64,000 bases of DNA from Sinomonas sp. ASV322 (GTDB taxonomy: Bacteria > Actinomycetota > Actinomycetes > Actinomycetales > Micrococcaceae): contig NZ_JAVFJJ010000001.1 in the NCBI RefSeq assembly GCF_030908245.1, forward strand, positions 62,001 through 126,000, read 5' to 3'. The position numbers and the translations under genes were made by a program. This document shows positions 17,547-26,782 of the stretch, in pieces (positions within the stretch are counted from its first letter, which is position 1; each line of letters opens with the position of its first letter). The notes beneath the pieces are model-generated. The model had not been told where the DNA came from. It saw only the letters and a program-made list of their open reading frames with translations, and did no database searches.

Positions 17547-17649
17547 TTTCCTCCGTTCCGGCATGGATTGTTCGCGATCGTCCGCTATCGGCCATCGCCG
17601 CGAGATCCGTCGATTGCCGAGGACCGATACCGAACGTTATGAATTATAG

Positions 17650-17664
17650 CGAACAAACTGTTCG
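17650..17664. promoter_or_regulatory. Palindromic operator candidate for the TetR regulator
   Basis: CGAACA-AAC-TGTTCG is a perfect six-base inverted repeat with a three-base spacer, in the gap between the divergent tetR and ABC exporter genes. A possible promoter (TTGCCG at 17614-17619, TATGAA at 17638-17643, 18 bp apart) ends seven bases before it, so a bound repressor would cover the transcription start. Confidence 0.6.
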
Positions 17665-17698
17665 ATTACGTTCCCGGTCGGCGACACGAAGGAGCATG

Positions 17699-18424
17699 AT
17701 GCGCTCAGAAGACACGATGCGGCCCGCGGCCGTCATCCGCGCCCGTGGCCTGAGGAAGGAATACACGGTCGACGGCGTGGCGTTCCCCGCGCTCGCGGGC
17801 ATCGACCTCGACGTCAGGCCGGGGGAATTCGCCGCGGTGGTTGGCCGTTCGGGAAGCGGCAAGACGACGCTGCTGAACCTCTTCGCTGGAATCGACACTC
17901 CGAGCGGCGGCGAGGTAGAGATTGCCGGAACACGGGTGGACCGCTTGAAGGGGTCCGCGCTTGCAGCCTGGCGCGGCCGCACGATCGGGCTTGTCTTCCA
18001 GTTCTTCCAGCTGCTTCCCACGCTGACGGTGGTCGAGAACGTCATGCTGCCGATCGATTTGTGCGGAACCACTCCCGTGAGGGAGCAACGTGAGCGGGCG
18101 ATGGAACTGCTCGGCCTCGTGGGCATTGCCGACCAGGCCCACAAGCTCCCGGCCGCACTGTCGGGCGGCCAGCAGCAGCGCGCCGCAGTAGCGCGCGCCC
18201 TGGCCAACGATCCTCCCGTGATACTCGCCGACGAGCCGACGGGAAACCTCGACTCCGCCACCAGCGGCCGAATCCTTGATCTGTTCGCCGGGCTCGCGAG
18301 CGATGGCCGCGCCGTCGTCATGGTCACCCACGAACGCGACGTGTCCACGTGGGCAAGCCGGGAAGTGGCGCTGCTCGACGGTCGCATCACGGCCGACCGG
18401 CAGCTCGTCCGGGCGGTGGGCTGA
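17699..18424 (+). CDS. ABC transporter ATP-binding protein, MacB/LolD type
   Basis: About 241 residues with a complete ABC ATPase: Walker [11 protein letters not shown]-loop [11 protein letters not shown], signature LSGGQQQR, Walker [17 protein letters not shown] and the H-loop VTHERD. The [17 protein letters not shown] segment is typical of LolD/MacB ATPases that pair with FtsX-type permeases. Two ATGs adjoin (17696, 17699); AAGGAG at 17689-17694 spaces better for 17699, and ATG 17717 is also possible. Its stop overlaps the permease start (TGATG), indicating coupling. Expression is probably controlled by the divergent TetR regulator. Confidence 0.92.
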   Translation: MRSEDTMRPAAVIRARGLRKEYTVDGVAFPALAGIDLDVRPGEFAAVVGRSGSGKTTLLNLFAGIDTPSGGEVEIAGTRVDRLKGSALAAWRGRTIGLVFQFFQLLPTLTVVENVMLPIDLCGTTPVREQRERAMELLGLVGIADQAHKLPAALSGGQQQRAAVARALANDPPVILADEPTGNLDSATSGRILDLFAGLASDGRAVVMVTHERDVSTWASREVALLDGRITADRQLVRAVG

Positions 18425-20844
18425 TGCGACCCCGGTGGCGCAAGATCATGCGCGATCTGTGGATCGCGCGCGGCCGGACCTCCGCCATGATCGCGGCTAT
18501 TGCCCTCAGCGTTGCCGCGGTCACCGCCTTCCTGGCCGCCGCGTCGATCCTCAGCGCCGAGATCGATGCGAACTACCGTGCGGGAAATCCGGCGTCGGCC
18601 ACGCTGCACCTGGCCCGACCCATTGAACCCGAGCAGTTCGCCCTCGCGCGGGCGACCCCCGGGGTGACGGACGCGACGGCCCGCGCCACGGTCGCGGCAC
18701 GCATCCGGGTCCAGGAAGGCCCTTGGCAGTCGCTGCTTCTCTTCGCGAGCGCCGAAGACGACCCCCAGCGCGTGGGGGCCGCGACCATCGAAAGCGGCAG
18801 CTGGCCGCCATCGGCCCACGGGATCTTCCTCGAACGCACGGCCATGCCATTCCTCGGCGCGCACGTCGGCGACCGCGTCGACGTGCTCGCCCCGCACGGC
18901 CGCCTCACAACGTTCGACGTCGCCGGGGCAGCGCACGACGGCGGAGTGGCACCTGCCGATCAAGAGCGCACCGTCTACGCCCGGATGACGACGGCGGGCC
19001 TCGCCGCGATGGGCCTGCCGACGGGTCTCGACGAGCTCGAGATCGTCGTCGGCGGACCGGATGGGCCCAGCGGCGACGCGGCACACATCGCCGCCGTAGC
19101 CCAGGACCTCGCGGTCCGGCTCGGCGCTGCAGGAAACCCCGCCACCTCGATCGACGTCCCGCCTCCGCTCCGGCATCCGCACTACGGCCAGATGGTCATG
19201 GTCGCCACCTCGATGCTGTTGTTCGGCGCGCTCTCCCTGCTCATGAGCTCGGTCCTCGTGGCGGCGATGATCGGCGGCATGCTCACCGCCCAGATCCGGC
19301 AGATCGGGGCGATGAAGGCGGTCGGCGCGACCACGCCTCAGCTGTTCGGAATGTACCTGACCATGACCGCGGTGATCGCAAGCGCTGCGACGGTCATCGC
19401 GATAGCGCCGGGCCTGCTGCTCGGGCGATTCATCGCGGGCGTTGGCGGCTCGATGCTCAACCTCGACATCGACCCGGGCACGATGTCGCCGCTCGTGATC
19501 GCCGTCGCGATTGCCATCGGAGCGCTCGTTCCCGTTCTCATGGCGGTGCCTGCCCTCCTGCTGGGCACCGTCCGAAGCGTCAAGGACGCCATCGACGATC
19601 ACGGGACCGAGCCCGTCGGCGCGACCGCGCGGCTCCTGAACGTGCTCCGACGCCTTCCCGTGGGCCGCGACACCGCGATCGCCGCGCGCGGACTACTGCG
19701 CCGCCCTGGTCGGTTCGCCCTCACCGTGAGCCTGCTCGCCATCGCCGGCACCGGCGCGATCACGGGCCTCAACACGTCCCTCGGCTGGGACCGCCTGGTG
19801 CAGAGCGGTATGGACGCCCGATCGTACGACGCCGAGGTTCGGTTCGCCGATCCCATCCGCGCGGCATCCTTGCGCGAGCTCGTGGAGGCCGTCCCCGGCG
19901 TCTCGCAGCTCGAAGCACTGCGCGCCGCGCCCGCGACCGTGCATGGGTCGGCGCCCGTCGACGTCGTGCACGTCTATCCCGACGACTCGCACGGCAGTTT
20001 CACGATGGTCGCCCCGCCGCCCAATTCCTCGTTCGCCGCTCCGCCCATCGTCTCCGGGCGCTGGCTGCGGGACGACGACGCGGACGCGGTCGTCCTCACG
20101 ACCCTGGCCGTCGCTCAGCAGGCGCCGGGCGCCGTCGTCGGCGATCGCATCGCCCTGACGGTCAACGGAAAGACGTCGAACTGGACGATCGCCGGCATCG
20201 CGCAAGAATTCGGCACCCAGGGGACGGCCTACGTCACGAGCCCCGAGTTCACCGCGGCCAGCGGCACTTCCGCGGATACGGCCACGATCCTCCGGTTCCG
20301 CGTGGCGGGGGCCACGGAAGCCGACCGCGGCCGCGCCCTCGACCTGGTGGCCTCCGCCCTCGATGCGAAGGGGATCCCCGTCGAGCGCGCCTTCACGGTC
20401 GACACCCTCAGGGCCGCCCTCGACGGGCACGTCTTCGTCCTCGTCGAAGCGCTCTTCATCATCGCCGCGATCATCGGGATCGTGGGGCTTCTCGGCCTCG
20501 CGACCTCGCTCAGCACGAGCGTGACCGAACGCACCCGCGAGTACGCCATCATGCGGACGATCGGGGCGAAGGGCGGCTTCATCCGCGGCACGGTCGTCAT
20601 CGAGGGCGTGCTCACGGCCGGCGCGGCGCTGATCCTCGCGACTGTCGCGGCCCTGCCCGCGGGTGCTGCGTTCGGCGCCTTCATCGGGCAGAACGCCTTC
20701 CGGCAGGCCCTCCCGTTCACGTACGAGCCCGCTCCGCTGCTCCTCTGGTCGGTGCTGAGCCTCGCGGGAGCCGTCGTCGCGACCATCGCTGCCGCGAACC
20801 GCGCGGCCGCGCTCACGGTCAGCCGCGCACTCACGATCAGCTGA
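18424..20844 (+). CDS. FtsX/MacB-like ABC transporter permease
   Basis: An 806-residue membrane protein with two FtsX-type permease units. An N-terminal helix (SAMIAAIALSVAAVTAFLAA) is followed by a large extracytoplasmic domain (to about 260), three helices (MVATSMLLFGALSLLMSSVL, MTAVIASAATVIAIAPGLLL, LVIAVAIAIGALVPVLMAVP), a central helix near FALTVSLLAIAGTGAITGLN, a second extracytoplasmic domain, and three more helices at the end (EALFIIAAIIGIVGLLGLAT onward). The cytoplasmic motif after the second set (TERTREYAIMRTIGAKGGFI) is the usual coupling helix region. Together with the ATPase it forms an exporter or mechanotransmission system. In actinobacteria such TetR-paired systems commonly export lipophilic compounds or peptides; the substrate here is unknown. 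Confidence 0.9.
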   Translation: MRPRWRKIMRDLWIARGRTSAMIAAIALSVAAVTAFLAAASILSAEIDANYRAGNPASATLHLARPIEPEQFALARATPGVTDATARATVAARIRVQEGPWQSLLLFASAEDDPQRVGAATIESGSWPPSAHGIFLERTAMPFLGAHVGDRVDVLAPHGRLTTFDVAGAAHDGGVAPADQERTVYARMTTAGLAAMGLPTGLDELEIVVGGPDGPSGDAAHIAAVAQDLAVRLGAAGNPATSIDVPPPLRHPHYGQMVMVATSMLLFGALSLLMSSVLVAAMIGGMLTAQIRQIGAMKAVGATTPQLFGMYLTMTAVIASAATVIAIAPGLLLGRFIAGVGGSMLNLDIDPGTMSPLVIAVAIAIGALVPVLMAVPALLLGTVRSVKDAIDDHGTEPVGATARLLNVLRRLPVGRDTAIAARGLLRRPGRFALTVSLLAIAGTGAITGLNTSLGWDRLVQSGMDARSYDAEVRFADPIRAASLRELVEAVPGVSQLEALRAAPATVHGSAPVDVVHVYPDDSHGSFTMVAPPPNSSFAAPPIVSGRWLRDDDADAVVLTTLAVAQQAPGAVVGDRIALTVNGKTSNWTIAGIAQEFGTQGTAYVTSPEFTAASGTSADTATILRFRVAGATEADRGRALDLVASALDAKGIPVERAFTVDTLRAALDGHVFVLVEALFIIAAIIGIVGLLGLATSLSTSVTERTREYAIMRTIGAKGGFIRGTVVIEGVLTAGAALILATVAALPAGAAFGAFIGQNAFRQALPFTYEPAPLLLWSVLSLAGAVVATIAAANRAAALTVSRALTIS

Positions 20845-20895
20845 ACACGCCTGAACGTCGCCGGAGATGCCGGCACTGAACGAAAGGAATCCGAC

Positions 20896-21024
20896 ATGAC
20901 ACGTCGCCCCAGAACCCGCATCGTCATCTTGGCCGTGGTCGCCCTGATTCTCGTGATGGCGACTATCCACTTCACCATCAACGGATTCCCAGAGCTCGGC
21001 TCGCTCAACCCGCACTCCCGGTGA
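20896..21024 (+). CDS. 42-residue single-span membrane peptide
   Basis: A short gene 51 bases after the permease: MTRRPRTR, then the hydrophobic helix IVILAVVALILVMATIHFTI and a short tail NGFPELGSLNPHSR. The basic N-terminus predicts an N-in orientation. GAAAGGAA lies ten to fifteen bases before the ATG. It has the same direction as the exporter and sits in its operon, so it may be a small accessory subunit or a regulator of the exporter. I know no family for it. Confidence 0.6.
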   Translation: MTRRPRTRIVILAVVALILVMATIHFTINGFPELGSLNPHSR

Positions 21025-21076
21025 CCGGCCGCCAAAAGCCCGCCATCGGACCATCCCACCCCGAGAGGAGCACCTC

Positions 21077-21961
21077 ATGCCCATCACGACCCCTGCCTCA
21101 CAGCCGACGCCGATCGCCGTCGGCCGCTGGACCGTCGTTCCGGTCATCGACGCCGTCGGCCCTGCCATGCAGGCCCGCGCGGCCTTCCCGGCCCTGCCGC
21201 CCGACGAGCTCACAGCCCTTCTCGACGAGTTCGGCGACGCCCACTCGACCCCGGACCGCAGCCAGCTCGTCTTGGCGTCCCAGGGCTTCGCGATCGTCGG
21301 CCCGGGGCGCGTCATCCTCGTCGACACGTGCCTCGGCGGCCCCAAAGTCCCGGGCGGAACCGGCATGCGGGGGTTCAGCTCTCAGTGGCTCCCGTCGCTC
21401 GAGCAGGCGGGGATACCGGTGGAAGCCGTCGACACGGTGATCAACACCCACCTGCATCACGACCACGTCGGCTGGAACACGTCCCTCGGCGCGGACGGAA
21501 CGCTGAGGCCCACGTTCCCCGCCGCCCGCTACCTCGTGCCCCGCGCCGACTGCGAACACTTCGAGGGCTCGCCCGGCACCGCGGCCCAGCGGCACATCGC
21601 GGACTGCATCGCGCCCCTCGACCGTGCCGGCGTCCTTGACCAGGTCGCCGGGGAGGTGGCGATCGACGACGGCGTCCGGCTGGTTCCAGCGCCCGGCCAC
21701 ACACCGGGGCACACACTGGTCGAGGTCTCCGGCGACGGCCGCCGGGTTCTGCTCGCGGGGGACCTCATCCATCACCCGCTCCAACTGCGGCGCCCCGACA
21801 TCTCGGCCGCCATGTGCGTCGACCCGAGCGCTTCTGCCGCGACGCGCCGTGAGGTGCTCGGCCGCTACGCCGATGCGGACACGGTGTTTCTGGCCAGCCA
21901 CCTGCCCGCAGGCGGCGTTCTGCGCCGCGACGGCGCCGCCTTCCTCCTGGAACCCGCCTGA
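21077..21961 (+). CDS. Metallo-beta-lactamase-fold hydrolase
   Basis: A 294-residue cytoplasmic enzyme of the MBL superfamily. The metal motif HLHHDHVGW (about residues 125-133) gives the HxHxDH ligands; further ligands are His in APGHTPGHT (about 202-210), Asp in LLAGDLIHHP, and a late His in FLASHLPAGG. The layout resembles the lactonase and quorum-quenching group rather than classical beta-lactamases, and there is no signal peptide. GAGAGGAG lies eight bases before ATG 21077. It follows the exporter operon by about 50 bases and may be the last gene of that unit, which would suggest a joint role in resistance or detoxification. The substrate is not determined. Confidence 0.85.
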   Translation: MPITTPASQPTPIAVGRWTVVPVIDAVGPAMQARAAFPALPPDELTALLDEFGDAHSTPDRSQLVLASQGFAIVGPGRVILVDTCLGGPKVPGGTGMRGFSSQWLPSLEQAGIPVEAVDTVINTHLHHDHVGWNTSLGADGTLRPTFPAARYLVPRADCEHFEGSPGTAAQRHIADCIAPLDRAGVLDQVAGEVAIDDGVRLVPAPGHTPGHTLVEVSGDGRRVLLAGDLIHHPLQLRRPDISAAMCVDPSASAATRREVLGRYADADTVFLASHLPAGGVLRRDGAAFLLEPA

Positions 21962-22030
21962 GCCCGCCCGATGGCGAGACGAGCAGCCAAATCCGGGCGA
22001 TCGCCCTCGATTTCTGACACACTGACGCTC

Positions 22031-22894
22031 ATGAGCTCCATGTCCGGCCAAGACGGAGTCCACTTCGACGAGTCCCAGATCGACCTTTCCGCGACGGTCA
22101 CCCGTCTCAATCGCATCCGCGCGGGGGCGCGTGCCCGCCTCGCGAATTCGGAGCTGACCCGCGCCTTTCTCGCGTCGGCGCTTCGCATGATGGAAGAGCA
22201 GTTCAGCGGGGGAGCCGAGGCTCGCTCGGACGAGGATGCCATCCCGTTGGCCTTCCTCTCGCGGCCGCGCCTTGTGAAGCGCACGCAGGACGACTACCCC
22301 GAGCTCGACGCGACGCAGGCGAAGTTCCGCGACCGGTGGGCCGGCCACCAGGACTTCCTCGGTGACTTCATCTCCTATGCCCTAGCGCTCCGCCACTATC
22401 GCGTGTGGGCGTCGAGTGCGGGATGGGCCGAAGAGCTTGTCGCGCCGGACGCCGACTTCGCGGCCGCCGTGCACAAGTTCGCGTTCCACGGCATCAGGCT
22501 GCTCGTGGATCTTCCGGCGTACCGGCTCCGGCTCCTCGCCCTGGCGTCCGCCGACCGTGAAACGGCGGGTTCGGTCGTCCGGCAGTCGTACGACTACACG
22601 GCGCAGGCCATGCTCGGACTGTTCGAGCAGTGGGTCGAAAGGTTCGATTTCGCGCTCCGGCCGGGGGTGAATCCCGAGCAGTTCGTGATCCTCCTGCTCG
22701 CCGTGGCGGAAGGGCTCGGCGAGCGGCTCCTCGCGGGCCTCGATGAGTCGGTCCTCGACACCGAGCTCGAGACCTCGCTCCTGGGCACCGCGACCCTCGC
22801 ACTGTTCACGGGCCTCGCCGATCCCGGGGACGGCCTCACGATCGAACAGGCCGCCAACGCGCGGGTCCAGGAGTTCGGCGACACCCACAGCTGA
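22031..22894 (+). CDS. Uncharacterised helical protein
   Basis: About 287 residues, predominantly helical, no signal peptide or membrane segment. The C-terminal half (HKFAFHGIRLLVDLPAYRLR, SYDYTAQAMLGLFEQWVERF, QFVILLLAVAEGLGERLLAG) resembles the ligand domain of TetR-like regulators, but the N-terminus lacks a clear helix-turn-helix, so a degenerate or distant TetR relative is possible. Start choice: ATG 22031 has a TGaCACACT extended -10-like sequence seven bases upstream and could be leaderless; an in-frame ATG at 21971 has no ribosome binding site. The gene lies 69 bases after the MBL gene in the same direction. Confidence 0.65.
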   Translation: MSSMSGQDGVHFDESQIDLSATVTRLNRIRAGARARLANSELTRAFLASALRMMEEQFSGGAEARSDEDAIPLAFLSRPRLVKRTQDDYPELDATQAKFRDRWAGHQDFLGDFISYALALRHYRVWASSAGWAEELVAPDADFAAAVHKFAFHGIRLLVDLPAYRLRLLALASADRETAGSVVRQSYDYTAQAMLGLFEQWVERFDFALRPGVNPEQFVILLLAVAEGLGERLLAGLDESVLDTELETSLLGTATLALFTGLADPGDGLTIEQAANARVQEFGDTHS

Positions 22895-22977
22895 TCGGCC
22901 ATAGCGGAGCCTTCCTTGGAACGACCCAGTGAAAAGGAAGGGGTGCCCTTCCGGTGGAGAAGGGCGCACCGCCTGGC

Positions 22978-23949
22978 CTAATCAAACCAGCGGTCTCCGC
23001 CGGGATTGCATTGAGTGCTCACAGTTTCCCACCACCCGACATCGGGTCGCCACTCGTCAAGATTCCATGTTGGCTTGTTCGGATACCGGACGCCAACGAA
23101 AACCTGATGGCATATGTACTGATCACGCATTCCATTGAGGTTGGTGTTCAAGCCAGCATTGCGGTATTTGGAGAAAAGTTCATCCCATCCGATGACGCCA
23201 ATCATGTAGGACATCGTTGAATATGCATTAGCTCGCGCCCACTGGGTTGGCGTTACCTCTAGGCGCCATCCGTCAGTGCTTTGTGCCCAGCTCGCGGAAG
23301 CGATTAGATCTACGCCGATGTACGGGTCGGCCACCACGGGGAAATGGATATTCCGGCCGGTGAGGTCGACGATTTGTGTGATCTGGGAACCGCTGAATGT
23401 GTATTTGGTCGGAAGATCTCGGCCGAGCGCGTCCCTGGCCCAAGGAGGTGATAATTGACCGATTGGCTCACCAGCGCGGTTATGGACAATAGCGCCGCCA
23501 TCGGCCGTGGGTGCCAATGCCCGGCCATCTCCGAGGTCGTACATTGAGACGGGAGAAGTTCGGTCCATGATGATGCTGGCCACTCGGGTGCCATGATCAA
23601 AGGACTGAACCGCGAACCGGTTCGTCTGCCGTTTCGAACGAACCACCAGCGATCCGTCCGAACTCGAGTCTGCCACTGAAGTCGTGTCCGGCAGCGTCAG
23701 TTCAAGAGTCTCGCCGGTTGCTGGACTCACCGCGGCAACAATCTTGGTGTCTCCATCGATCGAAGTGGTCTTGACTGGTTTCTTCTTCTCCGATCGGCCG
23801 CCGGGATCAAGCGGATTCTGTTTGGGACTTACTCTTTCAACAGCCTCGATAAGATCGTCTGCGGGCGCCTCCTGAGCGGCTACTGCGGGAGAGGCTAGAA
23901 TTGCGAGAAGTAGCACGGTCATCGCTGTCAGACATAATGATCTTTTCAT
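22978..23949 (-). CDS. Secreted DUF2599-domain protein
   Basis: A 323-residue exported protein. The signal peptide is clear (MKRSLCLTAMTVLLLAILAS, cleavage near AVAAQ). The mature part is a beta-rich region (about 60-210) with IHFPVVADPYIGVDL, followed by the DUF2599 module at the C-terminus: WRLEVTPTQWARANAY, IGWDELFSKYRNAGLNTNLN, DQYICHQVFVGVR, WNLDEWRPDVGWWETVSTQC. Two Cys near the end may form a disulfide. DUF2599 is found in secreted actinobacterial proteins of unknown function. It is the second gene of a pair with a lipoprotein 46 bases upstream. Codon use is less GC-biased than in the flanking genes, which suggests later acquisition. Confidence 0.8.
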   Translation of the reverse strand: MKRSLCLTAMTVLLLAILASPAVAAQEAPADDLIEAVERVSPKQNPLDPGGRSEKKKPVKTTSIDGDTKIVAAVSPATGETLELTLPDTTSVADSSSDGSLVVRSKRQTNRFAVQSFDHGTRVASIIMDRTSPVSMYDLGDGRALAPTADGGAIVHNRAGEPIGQLSPPWARDALGRDLPTKYTFSGSQITQIVDLTGRNIHFPVVADPYIGVDLIASASWAQSTDGWRLEVTPTQWARANAYSTMSYMIGVIGWDELFSKYRNAGLNTNLNGMRDQYICHQVFVGVRYPNKPTWNLDEWRPDVGWWETVSTQCNPGGDRWFD

Positions 23950-23995
23950 TATTCCCCCATGGTGCTGCTGGATTGATGATGATGGTGGCGGTGTG

Positions 23996-24361
23996 CTAGT
24001 CGAAGGGTCTCAGTGATTCTGGGTCGTGCGAGGACTCGCCTCGCCGCATGATCACGATCGCATATGTCGAATTCACTTTGTATGTGAACCCCAGTTCCTC
24101 AATTTCTCGGATGGTGCCATCAAGAGACTCCTTTGATGATGCGGTAACAAGCTCGTAGGATTGGTCGCCTCGCTGGCAGGTATACTTCCAGGTGTGGTTG
24201 GAGTGCGATTGATATTCGAAGCCGTTGCAGTTTGCTCGGTCCGCCACGATCTTCATCATCGCCTCCGCTTGATCGTTTCCGTGCGGAAAGGATGCCAGAT
24301 CAGCAGATGACGCGCATGCGCTCAAAACCATTACCGCGAGAAGCCAAAGTGTACGTTTCAT
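23996..24361 (-). CDS. Putative lipoprotein
   Basis: A 121-residue protein starting at ATG 24361 with AGGGGG just upstream. The N-terminus MKRTLWLLAVMVLSACASSA is a lipoprotein signal with lipobox LSAC, so Cys16 should be lipidated and the protein anchored outside. The mature part has two Cys (NCNGFEY, KYTCQRGD) that could form a disulfide, and small alternating strands (IREIEELGFTYKV, YAIVIMRR). I do not recognise a family. It precedes the secreted DUF2599 gene, same strand and similar lower-GC composition, so the two probably form an operon with linked function at the cell surface. Confidence 0.7.
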   Translation of the reverse strand: MKRTLWLLAVMVLSACASSADLASFPHGNDQAEAMMKIVADRANCNGFEYQSHSNHTWKYTCQRGDQSYELVTASSKESLDGTIREIEELGFTYKVNSTYAIVIMRRGESSHDPESLRPFD

Positions 24362-24614
24362 TCGCCCCCTGATGTGAAATCGCCGCATTCTCAGAGTATT
24401 CCACATACAGCCGCTCAAGGCTAGGAATATTTGAAAATTGGGACAAATGTGCCAATTGGTTTGCACGCCCCCGCCTAATTTCGCGGTGTGCTCGTCGCGG
24501 GTGAGAAGGTGCTGCGGTTCGAACGTCGAGTGTCGGCTGCTCGGTGGGCCCGCTATGGGGGCGCTTGGCGACGCCGCGGGAATCATCCGCGCCCCTTCGC
24601 GGTTGCACCCTGCC

Positions 24615-25661
24615 GTGAAAGCCTTCGGTTTCCTCTCGTTCGGCCATTACGGGCCGTTCCACGGTTCGCAGACGCGCACGGCGTCGGACATGATTCTCCA
24701 GACCGTCGATCTCGCTGTCGGCGCCGACGAGCTCGGGGTCAACGGCGCCTACGTCCGCGTCCACCACTTCGCCCCGCAGCAGGCGTCGCCGATCCCGTTG
24801 CTCACGGCGATGGCAGCCAAGACCCAGCGCATCGAGGTGGGGACCGGGGTCATCGACATGCGCTATGAGAATCCGCTCCAGCTCGCCGAGGAAGCCGCCG
24901 CACTCGACATCATCAGCCGCAACAGGATCGCCCTCGGTATCAGCCGGGGATCCCCCGAGCCTGCCGTGCGCGGCTACGAGGCCTTCGGCTACACCGGCTC
25001 GGCCGATCCGCGCGGCGCGGACCTCGCGCGCGAGAAGTTCGAGCGCTTCCTCGAGGCGATCGACGGCGAAGGAATGGCCGACGGCGACCCGCGCCAATTC
25101 GCGCACGGAACCAGGCTCCCCGTCGAGCCGCAGTCGCCGGGCCTCCGAGAGCGGATCTGGTGGGGGAGCGGAACGCGGGACACGGCCGAGTGGACCGGGC
25201 AGCAGGGTCTCAACATGATGAGCTCGACGCTCCTCACCGAGGACGCCGGCGTGCCGTTCCACGTCCTCCAGCACGAGCAGATCGAGCGCTACCGCGCCGC
25301 GTACAAGGCGGCGGGCCACACGCGCGCGCCTCGCGTCTCCGTCAGCCGGAGCATCTTCCCGATCACGACGTCGCGCGACGCGATGTACTTCGGCTCACGT
25401 CCGGACGGGGATCAGGTGGGGATCATCGACGGCTTCCGCTCGACGTTCGGCAAGACCTATGCGGGGGAGCCGGACGAGCTCATCGAGCAGCTTCGCCAGG
25501 ATTCGGCCGTCATGGCTGCCGATACCGTCATGCTCACGATCCCGAACCAGCTCGGAGTCGAGTACAACCTGCATCTTCTCGAGTCGTTCGCGCAGCACGT
25601 CGCCCCCGCCCTTGGCTGGAAGCCCAGCACGGAGGGCCCGGTTCAGGGCGAGCCGCTCTAG
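24615..25661 (+). CDS. LLM-class flavin-dependent oxidoreductase
   Basis: About 348 residues, luciferase-like monooxygenase fold with F420 or FMN-dependent members. Recognisable parts are VKAFGFLSFGHYG at the start, ELGVNGAYVRVHHFAPQQAS, LTAMAAKTQRIEVGTGVIDM, YENPLQLAEEAAALDIISRN and RIALGISRGSP. The (beta/alpha)8 barrel fits a family length of about 350. GTG 24615 begins the conserved sequence; an ATG at 24555 is in frame and adds 20 residues. A promoter-like TTGGTT...TAATTT lies at about 24457-24480. The 3' end overlaps the converging membrane-protein gene by four bases. Reductive or oxygenase activity on an unknown small molecule is all that can be inferred. Confidence 0.85.
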   Translation: MKAFGFLSFGHYGPFHGSQTRTASDMILQTVDLAVGADELGVNGAYVRVHHFAPQQASPIPLLTAMAAKTQRIEVGTGVIDMRYENPLQLAEEAAALDIISRNRIALGISRGSPEPAVRGYEAFGYTGSADPRGADLAREKFERFLEAIDGEGMADGDPRQFAHGTRLPVEPQSPGLRERIWWGSGTRDTAEWTGQQGLNMMSSTLLTEDAGVPFHVLQHEQIERYRAAYKAAGHTRAPRVSVSRSIFPITTSRDAMYFGSRPDGDQVGIIDGFRSTFGKTYAGEPDELIEQLRQDSAVMAADTVMLTIPNQLGVEYNLHLLESFAQHVAPALGWKPSTEGPVQGEPL

Positions 25662-26728
25662 GCAAGGGTGCGCGAGGGTCGGACAGCGAGGGCGGCGAGG
25701 GCAAGCATCTCGAGCCCCGTCCACACAAGCGTCCCGGCCCAGACTTCGGGCGGGAAGCTCAGCGCCCCGTCTCGGATCGCCGCGCCCGCGAAGTAGGGTC
25801 CCCAGAAGACGACCGGGCAGAGCGCGACGGCGGCCGCGAGCCGAACGGGCCGTTCGGGCGCCGGCCGGAGGGCGAGCCACACAAGACCGACGAGGGCGGC
25901 GCCGACGGCCGCGACCGGCACGAGCCACGCGTCCCGCAGGGCAATCATGGCCTGCAGCGCGATCGACGGCACGAGGACCATAGCGGCCGGGACGACGGCG
26001 GACAGCCGCCAACGCAGGGCCAGCAGCAGGACAGGGACGAAGAGCACCGCGGTCGAGACGAGGAACGATCCGAGCGCGACGATGATCGAGGACGACGTCG
26101 GCCCCGTCACCACGTGCGGCCCGGCAGCGGGCCCCGTATAGGACTGGATGAGGCCGTGGCGGGCGAAGACGGCGAACTCCTGGAGGATGAAGGCGGCCAC
26201 CATCCCGCACAGCATCGCGCTCACGGCGGCGGGGACGAGCCGCAGCGCGCCGCGCTCAACCGGGTGCCGCCACGCCGCGGCGAACGGCGCCCCGAGAATC
26301 AGGAAGCCGCCGGTGGCGAGCCCGAGATGGGACGGGCTGAAGAGCGCCTTGATGTTCTGTTCGATGCCGAATACCGAGTGCCACGCGAAGTCCGCGACCC
26401 CCGAGGCCAAGAACAGGACGACGCCGAACGCGGCCGGCGCGTAGCCCACCGGAATGGCACCGCGCCAGGTCTCGCCGGGCCGGTGGCGCCGCCACGCGAG
26501 GGACGCGATCCACGCGGCCGATACCGCGAACCCCGAGTAGAGGATCGCGTGCCAGGGTGTGAAGAAGGTCTCGAGATCGGGCAGATTGTTGTGTGCCCAG
26601 CCGTCGACATACGTGCCGACGAGGAGCCATACCCCGGTCACGAGGGTGATGCTGTCCTCGATGGCGCTTGTGTTCTGATGCGCGAGGCGCGGAGCGCTCG
26701 GAAACGCGGGGGCTGCTGCGGTGTCCAC
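25658..26728 (-). CDS. Polytopic membrane protein of unknown function
   Basis: A 356-residue protein with about nine or ten membrane helices (for example DSITLVTGVWLLVGTYVDGW, WHAILYSGFAVSAAWIASLA, AVSAMLCGMVAAFILQEFAV, IIVALGSFLVSTAVLFVPVL). The pattern with conserved His residues in loops and helices (WAHNN, PWHAI, FAWHSVFG, SPSHLG) may indicate metal or haem binding. I do not recognise a named family. It converges on the LLM gene and stands upstream of nothing obvious; the next gene in the same direction starts beyond 27943. Confidence 0.7.
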   Translation of the reverse strand: MDTAAAPAFPSAPRLAHQNTSAIEDSITLVTGVWLLVGTYVDGWAHNNLPDLETFFTPWHAILYSGFAVSAAWIASLAWRRHRPGETWRGAIPVGYAPAAFGVVLFLASGVADFAWHSVFGIEQNIKALFSPSHLGLATGGFLILGAPFAAAWRHPVERGALRLVPAAVSAMLCGMVAAFILQEFAVFARHGLIQSYTGPAAGPHVVTGPTSSSIIVALGSFLVSTAVLFVPVLLLALRWRLSAVVPAAMVLVPSIALQAMIALRDAWLVPVAAVGAALVGLVWLALRPAPERPVRLAAAVALCPVVFWGPYFAGAAIRDGALSFPPEVWAGTLVWTGLEMLALAALAVRPSRTLA

Positions 26729-26782
26729 GGAACCACAGTAGGTCCGTCGGGGCTGTTGCGGGGAGCCGTGGGAGCGTACGAA

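Noticed and set aside
17644-21366. Long minus-strand frames opposite the ABC exporter genes
   Set aside because: Arg/Asp/Gly-rich shadow frames without any domain; the plus-strand transporter genes account for the sequence.
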